From: a candidate division Zixibacteria bacterium SM23_81 | GTDB taxonomy: Bacteria; SM23-81 | Assembly: GCA_001304015.1 (NCBI GenBank) | Contig: LJUY01000057.1 | Span: 1-17,765, forward strand | Length of the DNA stretch: 17,765 nt | Reading direction: 5' to 3' | Shown: piece by piece, positions 1 through 6,142 of the stretch | How the letters are laid out: each line of letters opens with the position of its first letter | How positions within the stretch are numbered: position 1 is the first letter of the stretch | Made by a program: the position numbers and the translations under genes | The notes under the pieces: model-generated | What the model saw: the letters and a program-made list of their open reading frames with translations, nothing else | Told to the model about the DNA's origin: nothing | Databases searched by the model: none

Positions 1-23
1 GGTGGCGTCCCATTTTACTGTTG
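1..23. repeat. Terminal inverted repeat of the IS, transposase 3' side
   Basis: These 23 bases are the exact reverse complement of 1243-1265. The match stops at base 24 (G here, where C would be needed at 1242 but T is found). The repeat contains the stop codon of the transposase at 15-17. Confidence 0.93.
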
Positions 24-1142
24 GTTTTTTATTCTCTGGCTGAAGCGAATCCAATTGATACCAGCGGTGTCTATACCAGCTAACTGAAGTGGGTTCTTCC
101 CGTTGTTCTTTCTATTTTTCTTCCGGCAGTCGGTGAACTTTTTGAAGCGGTACCACATAATCAGCATCTTCAATGTCGCCCAACAGGTCTGATGTGATCC
201 ATAACCATCGGCTGGGTCAATTCTTTCATCCAGGCGACTAATTACTCCCTCAACGATGTTATTAGTCCGTGGCATACCAGGATGGAGGTGATGGGTCACC
301 AGGTAAGGGAAGTTCCTCTTGATGTGTTTGATGATACGTGAAAACCCTGCTTGCTGGAACCCTGAGTCAACAGAGATCGATTCTAGCTGTCGTTGAGCTT
401 TGGTGATGCTGTGAGCATACAACATTCGGTGCACAGCGCCCAGCAGGCGCTTGTTCTGACGCCAGTGGCCTGGTTTCTGAGTGAATCGATAGCGCAACAG
501 ATGCGTTAGATCTTTCTCAAAATGCCGCACACAGAGCTGTCGGGGACAGTGGGGATAGATGGCCTGGATGCCTTGTATGATGGCCGGAAAGCCATCAGAG
601 ACGATCCCTGGGGGTGTATAGCCAAGCATGTCCCGCAAGTCTAAGAAGAAACGCGTCCAGTTGTGACCATCCTCACTGTTCACCAGCAGAGCATGGAGGA
701 TGTCCTGGCTGTGGCTGTCAACGCCAAGCAGGAGCATCTTCCTGCCTCTGCCCACATCAATAGCATCGCCATCAACGATCAGATAGCCAGACCACCGAGG
801 CTTGAGCTCTACAGTAACCTCAAAAGGTGTCTTACAGTTCTTGCAACGCTCTGAGATGAGACGATAGGCTGTGTTTCGGTGAAAACCAAGCCTTCTGGCC
901 ACATCCCGATACGAAGCCCTGCTATCGAAGTATAAATCAACCGCTCGGTATGCTCGCAAGGACATGTATTCGGATGGTGACTGGTACGGCGTAAAGGCTC
1001 GCTGACAGTCGTTGCAGTACCAGCGCTTCCTCTTTTCTCTCTTTCCCTTTTGCCTCTTGCGCATGAGAGAAAAGGAGCCATATCTTACCGTGTGTAAACT
1101 TTGGCAAGAGGGACATCTGATCCTCCGTCGCCTCTGAGCCAT
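15..1142 (-). CDS. DDE transposase, IS256/Mutator (MULE)-like, with N-terminal zinc ribbon
   Basis: This 375-residue protein catalyses cut-and-paste or copy-out movement of the surrounding element. A zinc ribbon is visible at the N-terminus (C10, C13, C43, C46) with a very basic stretch between the two pairs, followed by a helix-turn-helix-like segment around residues 78-96. The catalytic core shows D124 or D126 (VDGDAIDV), D183 in IVSDGFPAI, and E298 in TNNIVEG. The C-x2-H pair at C204/H207, typical of IS256 and MULE transposases, lies between the second Asp and the Glu. The ATG start is preceded by GGAGG six bases upstream. The ORF is intact with all expected catalytic residues, so it is probably active. 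Family assignment is from motif spacing; the exact IS group is not certain, because zinc-ribbon N-termini also occur in other IS groups. Confidence 0.9.
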   Translation of the reverse strand: MAQRRRRIRCPSCQSLHTVRYGSFSLMRKRQKGKREKRKRWYCNDCQRAFTPYQSPSEYMSLRAYRAVDLYFDSRASYRDVARRLGFHRNTAYRLISERCKNCKTPFEVTVELKPRWSGYLIVDGDAIDVGRGRKMLLLGVDSHSQDILHALLVNSEDGHNWTRFFLDLRDMLGYTPPGIVSDGFPAIIQGIQAIYPHCPRQLCVRHFEKDLTHLLRYRFTQKPGHWRQNKRLLGAVHRMLYAHSITKAQRQLESISVDSGFQQAGFSRIIKHIKRNFPYLVTHHLHPGMPRTNNIVEGVISRLDERIDPADGYGSHQTCWATLKMLIMWYRFKKFTDCRKKNRKNNGKNPLQLAGIDTAGINWIRFSQRIKNQQ

Positions 1143-1216
1143 TTTTTGCCTCCTATGGGTGGCCAGACACCTTTAAGTGCCTTACCATACCATAGAAGAC
1201 GAAGTCATTCAACCAG

Positions 1217-1245
1217 TTTTAATTTTCAAAGAACATTTTTATCAA
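1217..1245 (-). promoter_or_regulatory. Possible transposase promoter overlapping the IS end
   Basis: On the minus strand TTGATA (1245-1240) is followed after 17 bases by TTAAAA (1222-1217). The -35 box matches the sigma70 consensus at 5 of 6 positions but the -10 box at only about 3 of 6. It lies about 75 bases upstream of the transposase start codon, and a promoter abutting the terminal repeat is common in insertion sequences. The call rests on motif match alone. Confidence 0.33.
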
Positions 1246-1265
1246 CAGTAAAATGGGACGCCACC
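1243..1265. repeat. Terminal inverted repeat of the IS, transposase 5' side
   Basis: This is the exact reverse complement of 1-23. Its inner end (TTG at 1245-1243, minus strand) forms part of a possible -35 box for the transposase promoter. Confidence 0.93.
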
Positions 1266-1353
1266 GGGAAAATGAGCTCTCACCCGAGTTGCGATCCAAC
1301 TACAGACTTTTTTCTCGAGGTTTGTGTCATAACCCAACTTGCCAGGTTCAACT

Positions 1354-2022
1354 TCACACAAAGGTGGCTATCTCAGCGAGCACTTTTCGGCGCACATCCG
1401 GCACGACCGCATCTTTTGAGGGATAGCCAACGACCAGAAGCAAAAATGGCCGCTCATCGGCGGGCCGATGGAGAATGTCATTGAGAAATCTTATCCGACT
1501 TGGCGTATATGTCAGCGCTACCAGACCGGCATGATGGATGGCTGTGATCAATATTCCCGTCGCTATCCCCACCGACTTAAGCGGATAGTAATATTTGACT
1601 CTGTAGCCACCTGGTAACTTCCCGTGTCGCCGAACGAAAACGGCGATCACATACGGTGCGGTCTCCAAGAATTGCTTGTGCTCATTGGTACCCAAGGGCG
1701 CCAAAGCCTCCAGCCATTCTTCCGGAGCTCGATGTCGGTAGAACTCACGCTCTTCCACTTCAGCAGCCAAGCGAATCCGTCGCTTGACGGTCTGGTCCTC
1801 AACCACCACGAAGTGCCACGGCTGCATGTTGGCACCGCTGGGCGCAGTGCTGGCTGCGCGCAGGCACTGCTCGATGATCTCCCGAGGCAACGAGCGGTTT
1901 GAAAAATGGCGAACGGTGCGCCGCCGTTGCATCTCGTTGTAGAAAGCGGCGGCACGCTGTTTCATCTCCTCAACGGGATGCTCGTGATAGGTCATCAAAG
2001 GGACAAACTGGGGTTTGGGCAT
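1354..2022 (-). CDS. Nitroreductase-fold flavoprotein, iodotyrosine deiodinase (IYD)-like
   Basis: The predicted protein has 222 residues and should bind FMN as a homodimer. The N-terminal RRRTVRHFS (33-41) and [15 protein letters not shown] (60-74) are the usual FMN-phosphate and nitroreductase signature regions. The C-terminal half, with TYTP (171-174), VVGYPSKDA (197-205) and VPDVRRK, matches the iodotyrosine deiodinase branch rather than NfsB-type enzymes. The active-site lid carries E91, Y95 and K116 with the E-x3-Y-x20-K spacing that in animal IYD grips the amino-acid part of halotyrosine. The function is therefore plausibly reductive dehalogenation of halogenated tyrosines or phenols, but the physiological substrate in bacteria is unknown. 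I chose the ATG at 2022 because GGAGG (2032-2028) lies five bases upstream; a TTG at 2034 would place the ribosome site inside the gene. It is preceded by a 392-base non-coding stretch with strong folding potential and followed by the IS. Confidence 0.87.
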   Translation of the reverse strand: MPKPQFVPLMTYHEHPVEEMKQRAAAFYNEMQRRRTVRHFSNRSLPREIIEQCLRAASTAPSGANMQPWHFVVVEDQTVKRRIRLAAEVEEREFYRHRAPEEWLEALAPLGTNEHKQFLETAPYVIAVFVRRHGKLPGGYRVKYYYPLKSVGIATGILITAIHHAGLVALTYTPSRIRFLNDILHRPADERPFLLLVVGYPSKDAVVPDVRRKVLAEIATFV

Positions 2023-2027
2023 ACAGG

Positions 2028-2032
2028 CCTCC
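2028..2032 (-). promoter_or_regulatory. Shine-Dalgarno GGAGG fixing the nitroreductase start
   Basis: GGAGG on the minus strand stands five bases before the ATG at 2022. The longer reading frame from TTG at 2034 would include this site, so the shorter start is preferred. Confidence 0.75.
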
Positions 2033-2103
2033 AAGAATCCAGACCGAGCATCTATAGGTCGTTGCTATAAAGAAGATCGATTGCCGCGTGGCGTCCCGCA
2101 AGT

Positions 2104-2393
2104 CAGCCTATACATTAATTGAATTCATCGTAAAACGAGAGCCAATAAGGGCAACTCCTACCCCACAAACACCACAGCCCACCGTCTTATCTGGCGAGGT
2201 ACTTCAAGGAAGCACATCACCAGGTACACCTTGTCGAAAAGACAGCAGGCTGGATACGCTTCGTCCTTTCAGAACAGCTCTCATATTTAACGGCTCCAGA
2301 AGATGGGGGTCATGAACCCCACAGTCCTCAACCAGAGCCTCACAGGGACGAGCAGTGGCGGTTATGCCACCGCTCCGTCCCATCGTTAGGCTG
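2104..2393 (-). ncRNA. Candidate structured RNA or mRNA leader (unrecognised)
   Basis: This covers most of the 392-base gap (2023-2414), which has no convincing gene. On the minus strand CAGCCTA (2393-2387) can pair perfectly with TAGGCTG (2110-2104), closing a domain. Inside lie consecutive stem-loops: 2381-2345 (about 15 pairs with one bulge), 2339-2292 (GGCTC/GAGCC outside, GTGGGG/CCCCAT inside), 2278-2258, 2253-2220, 2215-2199 (seven pairs, loop CTT) and 2198-2178. Several pairs are G-U in the minus-strand RNA and would be A-C mismatches on the other strand, which favours leftward transcription. It does not match what I remember of RNase P RNA, tmRNA, SRP RNA, 6S RNA, T-box or cobalamin riboswitch cores. 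It could be the leader of the nitroreductase mRNA 82 bases downstream, the 3' region of the desulforedoxin-like transcript, or decayed mobile DNA. The pairings were found by eye without energy or covariation testing. Confidence 0.33.
2345..2381 (-). repeat. Long imperfect hairpin
   Basis: GGGACG pairs with CGTCCC, AGC with GCT, and GTGGC with GCCAC around the loop ATAACC. There is one bulged G and one G-U pair on the minus strand. No T-run follows it, so it is not a standard intrinsic terminator. It is the strongest single element of the candidate RNA at 2104-2393. Confidence 0.7.
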
Positions 2394-2414
2394 TTTTCCT
2401 CTCACATATCTCGA

Positions 2415-2588
2415 TCAGGATTGCTTCTTCGCCAAATCCTGGCCACAGCAAACGAATTGGCAGGGAGTGCAGGAGCAGGATTCGGCCGGAGTATCCGCCT
2501 CCCGGCACTCTTTGACCACCTGCAGCTCAAGACCACAGTCCGAGCACACGTATATCTCTCCACTTTTCATATCGTGACAGTGGGGCAT
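2415..2588 (-). CDS. Small Cys-rich protein, desulforedoxin-like metal site
   Basis: This 57-residue protein has nine cysteines (C4, C15, C18, C28, C38, C40, C43, C47, C48). The segment EIYVCSDCGLEL followed later by FVCCGQDL has the C-x2-C ... C-C arrangement of desulforedoxin-type rubredoxin folds, which bind one iron or zinc by four Cys. The extra cysteines between the two halves are not part of a plain desulforedoxin and could form a second site or disulfides. The start is the ATG at 2588, preceded by an almost perfect ribosome site AAAGGAGGTGA; the frame is open further upstream to 2642 without initiation signals. It lies 130 bases downstream of cysS and is separated from it by a T-rich, repeat-containing spacer, so it may have its own transcript. 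The function is unknown; electron transfer or metal binding is inferred from the cysteine pattern. Confidence 0.75.
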   Translation of the reverse strand: MPHCHDMKSGEIYVCSDCGLELQVVKECREADTPAESCSCTPCQFVCCGQDLAKKQS

Positions 2589-2613
2589 TGTTTCACCTCC
2601 TTTTAAGACAGCT

Positions 2614-2710
2614 ATTCGTGAATCGTAATTCGTAAATCGCAAAAAAAAAAGAATCCTGATATGAGACGCTAATCCTGACGATCCCCGATTCCCGGATCCA
2701 GATTCCCGAT
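2614..2710. repeat. Degenerate short-period intergenic repeat plus A/T run
   Basis: Between cysS and the Cys-rich gene, 2614-2640 repeats the word ATTCGTGAATCG with small changes. It is followed by ten A (2641-2650) and by 2651-2710 built of variants of GAATCCTGA and GATTCCCGG. On the minus strand the run is T10 downstream of cysS and may act in termination, but no clean hairpin precedes it. Similar words recur at 11326-11464 and 16763-17219. Confidence 0.6.
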
Positions 2711-2718
2711 ACAGAGCA

Positions 2719-4170
2719 TCAATCTCCCTCAGAGCGGACCACGTCCATAAGCATCTTGCCAGTCTCCTTATCCAGCACCACCGTCCCCTCGGGTCGGTCC
2801 TCCAAGACGGCCCTATGCTCCTCGGAAAGAACTTCCCGGCAGCGATCCGCCTCTCCCCAGTTTTTCTCGGCCCTAGCTTGCTGCCGCTGGCGCACCAGCT
2901 TCTCGATCTTCTCTAGCTCTTCCGATGGCCTTTTTGCGGGTGGTTCCAAAACACCCAGGACTTCATCAAACCGAGCTAACAATTCTTTCACCTTGGAGCT
3001 ATCCGACAAGGATAAGCCATCACCTTCTATAAGCTTGTTTACCCGTCCGATCATGCTGAACAGACTGCCCAGAGCCCCGGAGATGTTCAGATCGTCGTCC
3101 ATATGGCTCTCAAATTCACTCCTGGCCTGCTCCAAGATTGCGTCCAGTTTGTGGTTATCCTTCTCAGCAGCTGATAGGGCCAGGTTGTTGACAAGATCTT
3201 GAATTCGATGCAGAGCGTTGGCAGCGCCTTCAAGGCCATTGAAGGTGAAATTAAGCTGCTGACGATAGTGGGTGCTCATCAGCAGATAACGGATAGCCAC
3301 CGGGTCATGCCCCTTCTCCAACAAATCCCGTAGGGTATATTGATTCCCCAAGGATTTGGACATTTTTTGACCCTCTACAATGAGGTGGGCATTATGTAGC
3401 CAATAGCGCACGAAGGGCTTACCAGTGGCCGCCTCGCTCTGGGCGATCTCGTTCTCATGATGGGGGAACATGTTGTCCACCCCGCCAGTGTGGATATCGA
3501 AGGTCTCTCCCAGGTATTTCATGCTCATGGCACTGCACTCGATATGCCAGCCCGGGCGACCCTTGCCCAGTGTTGTTTCCCAGAAGACCTCCCCGTCGGA
3601 CTCCTCCCAGGCTTTCCAGAGGGCGAAATCGCTGACTTGCTCCTTCTCGTATTCGTCCGCCTTGACCCGGGCGCCGCCCTTGAGCTCGTCCAACTTCATG
3701 TGGGACAGCTTGCCGTACTCGGAAAAGGACGAAATTCGATAATAGAGATTTCCCTCGGCTTCATAAACCACACCCTTTTCCTGCAGCTTCTGAATGAGGG
3801 CCACCATCTCCTCGATGTGTTTTGTGGCCTCGGGATAATGCTCTGCCCTCTGGATCCGCAGCGTGTCCAGGCCTGCGAAAAAGGCCTCCTTGTATTTAGC
3901 GGTATATTCCTCCAGGCTTTGGCCTGTTTTCCGAACTGCGGCGATGCTTTTGTCGTCCACATCGGTGATGTTCATAACCTGAGTAACCTCAAAGCCTCTG
4001 TATTGCAAGTAGCGCCGGAGAAGATCTTCGAAGATATAGGCTCGATAATTGCCGATGTGAGCATAGTCGTACACCGTGGGACCGCAGGTATATATGCGCA
4101 CCTGTCCTTCCTTGATGGGCACAAATTCTTCCTTGCGCCGAGTCAGAGTGTTATATAAAGCTAATGCCAT
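2719..4170 (-). CDS. cysS: Cysteinyl-tRNA synthetase
   Basis: This class I aminoacyl-tRNA synthetase of 483 residues charges tRNA-Cys with cysteine in the cytoplasm. The HIGH-type signature is HIGN at 38-41 and KMSKS is at 269-273. The expected zinc ligands that select the cysteine thiol are present as C29, C212, H237 and E241, in the spacing known from the E. coli enzyme. Length is slightly above the common 460-residue form and the C-terminal anticodon region is complete. I prefer the ATG at 4170, with GGAGG eight bases upstream; a GTG at 4179 and an ATG at 4176 lie in frame, but GGAGG overlaps or crowds them. The btpA stop codon is at 4176, so the two genes are about five bases apart and likely translationally coupled. 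Confidence 0.97.
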   Translation of the reverse strand: MALALYNTLTRRKEEFVPIKEGQVRIYTCGPTVYDYAHIGNYRAYIFEDLLRRYLQYRGFEVTQVMNITDVDDKSIAAVRKTGQSLEEYTAKYKEAFFAGLDTLRIQRAEHYPEATKHIEEMVALIQKLQEKGVVYEAEGNLYYRISSFSEYGKLSHMKLDELKGGARVKADEYEKEQVSDFALWKAWEESDGEVFWETTLGKGRPGWHIECSAMSMKYLGETFDIHTGGVDNMFPHHENEIAQSEAATGKPFVRYWLHNAHLIVEGQKMSKSLGNQYTLRDLLEKGHDPVAIRYLLMSTHYRQQLNFTFNGLEGAANALHRIQDLVNNLALSAAEKDNHKLDAILEQARSEFESHMDDDLNISGALGSLFSMIGRVNKLIEGDGLSLSDSSKVKELLARFDEVLGVLEPPAKRPSEELEKIEKLVRQRQQARAEKNWGEADRCREVLSEEHRAVLEDRPEGTVVLDKETGKMLMDVVRSEGD

Positions 4171-4175
4171 AAGCA

Positions 4176-4985
4176 TCACCTCCCGACGCTTTTCAAGAGT
4201 GCTTTGACTCTCTCAGCCTCTACCTCATTTTCCGTGTGACCATCTCTTTTTAGGGAAGTCCCCACAATGGCCCCATCGGCGATGGCCAGCACCTCGGCCA
4301 CGTTCTCCGGCATCACACCGCTGCCGGCCAAAACTGGTGTTTCCCCAACAGCTTCCTTGACCGACTTCAATTCGTCCAGCAACGGCTGCGCGCCAGTAGC
4401 CTCACCCGTGACGATGAGGGCGTCGGCCATGCCGCGATGGACTAGCTCTCTGGCGGCCATATGCATATCCTGATGGACTAAAGGGCGAGCGTGTTTCACC
4501 ATGACGTCGGCGAATATCTTAGTCGATAATCTCAAAACGCTCCGCTGGCGCAAAAGACGATGAGCCTGCCCCTGAACAATCCCCTGGTCAGTGATCATGG
4601 CCCCCATGAGGACGTTGACCCGGATAAACGAGGCATCCAAAACGGCTGCCAGACCCAGAGCGGACAGGGCATCATTGCGAAGAACGTTCACGCCCATGGG
4701 AATGTCAATAGCTCGATGCACCTCCGCACCCACCAAGGCCATAGCCGCCACCGTCTCCGGTGGCACCCCCTCCGGATAAAAGGGCAGATCCCCGTAGTTC
4801 TCCAAAATCAGACCATCCAGACCGCTTTCCGCATAGACCCTGGCATCTCGCTTGGCCCGATCCACCACCCCAGCCATGGAGCCTTTATACCGCGGACTGC
4901 CCGGAAGAGGAGGCAGATGAATCACGCCGATAAGAGGCCGCTCTGCGGAGAAAATGTCTCTCAGTGAGAACTTCCAGTGCGCCAA
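4176..4985 (-). CDS. btpA: BtpA/SgcQ family protein
   Basis: This 269-residue protein has the predicted TIM-barrel fold of the BtpA/SgcQ family. In cyanobacteria BtpA is needed for stable photosystem I; in other organisms the role is unknown. Seen here are IGVIHLPPLPGSPRY (19-33), LILENYGDLPF (59-69), GVNVLRND (98-105), ALIVTGEATG (189-198) and the C-terminal DGAIVGTSLKRDG (237-249), which resembles a phosphate-binding loop of barrel enzymes. The start is a TTG at 4985 with GGAGG seven bases upstream; the only nearby ATG upstream is out of frame and the next in-frame Met is at residue 37. It lies 45 bases after the M42 peptidase gene and directly before cysS. No photosynthesis gene is seen nearby, so a general metabolic role is more likely than photosystem assembly. 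Confidence 0.9.
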   Translation of the reverse strand: MAHWKFSLRDIFSAERPLIGVIHLPPLPGSPRYKGSMAGVVDRAKRDARVYAESGLDGLILENYGDLPFYPEGVPPETVAAMALVGAEVHRAIDIPMGVNVLRNDALSALGLAAVLDASFIRVNVLMGAMITDQGIVQGQAHRLLRQRSVLRLSTKIFADVMVKHARPLVHQDMHMAARELVHRGMADALIVTGEATGAQPLLDELKSVKEAVGETPVLAGSGVMPENVAEVLAIADGAIVGTSLKRDGHTENEVEAERVKALLKSVGR

Positions 4986-5030
4986 CTCATCACCTCCATG
5001 AGCAAGAAGAGGCTTTTCGGATCGAACCTC

Positions 5031-6104
5031 TTAACGTGATGTTAATCCCCGCACAGTTTTTTGGTCCAGTCGGCGGATGACCTCGGTCAACATCGTCACG
5101 GTGTGATCATAGTCGTCGCGATGGAGAATGCCCGCCTGGGCATGAATATAGCGGGTGGGAACGCCGATGGTCTGGGTGGGAACGCCGCTGCGGTGCAGAT
5201 GAATCTTTCCGCCATCGGTGCCGCCCCGGAGGATGCTGGTAAAATGGTAAGGAATTTTCTTCTTCTCGGCCACCTCGATGACCAGATCTCGCAGCCGAGT
5301 GTTGGGAATCATAGTGCTGTCGTAGACATAGAGAGAGGGGCCAGCGCCCAGCTTTTCCTTCCTTTCGCCATCAATGCCGGGAGTGTCCATGGCCAGGCCC
5401 ACCTCCAAAACGAAACCCACATCGGGGTCCACACTGCTGACGCTGGTGGTGGCCCCTCGGAGGCCCACCTCCTCCTGCACGGTGCCCACTCCGTAAACGG
5501 TGTTGGGGTGCTTGATCTTAGTCAGCCTGTTCATCACGTCGATGATCAAAGCGCATCCGATGCGATCATCCCATGCCTTGGCCAGGTATGCCTTTTTGTT
5601 TCTCAGCACCGTAAAGGGGCTGATGGGAACAATGGGATCTCCTGGTCGAATACCTAGCTTCTCGGCCACGTTGTTATCGGCCGTGGCACCCACATCGATG
5701 TACATATCCTTTATTTCCACGACCTTTTTTCTCTCCTCTGCCTCTAACAAGTGGGGAGCCTTCGAGCCCACAACTCCGACGACATCACCTTTGGAGGTGC
5801 GGATACAGACCCTCTGGGAGAGAACGACGTGCGGCCACCAGCCTCCTAGGGGCAGGAACTTAACGAATCCTTCTTTAGTGACCTCCTTGACCATAAAACC
5901 GACCTCGTCCATATGCCCCGCCAGCATTATTTTGGGCCCTTTTGGAGTTCCCCTTTTCTCGGCGATGATGCTGCCCAGCTTGTCATATGAGATCTTGCAG
6001 ATGGGCTTCAAATGCCGGGCTATAATGCCAGCCACATCCTCTTCATGGCCGGTTACGCCGTAAGCTTCGGTCAGCTCTTTGAGCAGTTTTTCGGTTTGAT
6101 CCAT
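5031..6104 (-). CDS. M42 family metallo-aminopeptidase (TET/glutamyl aminopeptidase type)
   Basis: This 357-residue cytosolic di-metal peptidase probably trims N-terminal residues from peptides and may assemble into a tetrahedral dodecamer like other M42 enzymes. The di-zinc or cobalt ligands can be placed at H64 and D66 (LAGHMDEVGFM), the bridging D179 (AWDDRIGC), E212, E234 and H321 (RYIHA), with E211 as the general base in VQEEVGLRGA. The GTDGG loop is at 295-299. The ATG start is preceded by GAGGAGG five bases upstream. It sits between ddl (38 bases) and btpA (45 bases) in the same run. M42 proteins are often annotated as cellulase M or glucanase; that label should not be used. Substrate preference cannot be told from the sequence. 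Confidence 0.93.
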   Translation of the reverse strand: MDQTEKLLKELTEAYGVTGHEEDVAGIIARHLKPICKISYDKLGSIIAEKRGTPKGPKIMLAGHMDEVGFMVKEVTKEGFVKFLPLGGWWPHVVLSQRVCIRTSKGDVVGVVGSKAPHLLEAEERKKVVEIKDMYIDVGATADNNVAEKLGIRPGDPIVPISPFTVLRNKKAYLAKAWDDRIGCALIIDVMNRLTKIKHPNTVYGVGTVQEEVGLRGATTSVSSVDPDVGFVLEVGLAMDTPGIDGERKEKLGAGPSLYVYDSTMIPNTRLRDLVIEVAEKKKIPYHFTSILRGGTDGGKIHLHRSGVPTQTIGVPTRYIHAQAGILHRDDYDHTVTMLTEVIRRLDQKTVRGLTSR

Positions 6105-6142
6105 GGTATCCTCCTCAAGGGATCAAAGGACAATCGAAATGG

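Larger units (their letters stand above)
1..1265 (-). mobile_element. Complete insertion sequence, IS256/Mutator-like, about 1265 bp
   Basis: The element is bounded by a perfect 23-base terminal inverted repeat at 1-23 and 1243-1265, with outer bases GGTGGCGTCCC. It encloses a single intact transposase gene on the minus strand. The transposase stop codon (15-17) lies inside the downstream inverted repeat. The left repeat begins at window base 1, so the outer end could extend further and the left target duplication cannot be seen. The bases after the right end start GGGAAAATG; a duplication of 8-9 bases would be expected for this superfamily but cannot be tested here. The element lies 88 bases downstream of the nitroreductase stop codon. 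The intact ORF and perfect ends suggest a recent insertion. Confidence 0.9.

Noticed and set aside
2088-2315. Plus-strand ORF of 75 codons in the gap
   Set aside because: Low-complexity Thr/Pro-rich translation, no ribosome site, no recognisable motif, and it lies opposite the candidate folded RNA.
2303-2322. GGGGTTCATGACCCC resembling a tRNA T-arm
   Set aside because: The loop lacks the required A at position 58 and no acceptor or anticodon arms can be placed around it.
2641-2650. T10 run on the minus strand as a cysS terminator
   Set aside because: No stable hairpin could be drawn directly before it; kept only as part of the repeat entry.
3457-4158. Long plus-strand ORF of 233 codons
   Set aside because: It is the antisense shadow of cysS, whose motifs and ribosome site are clear.
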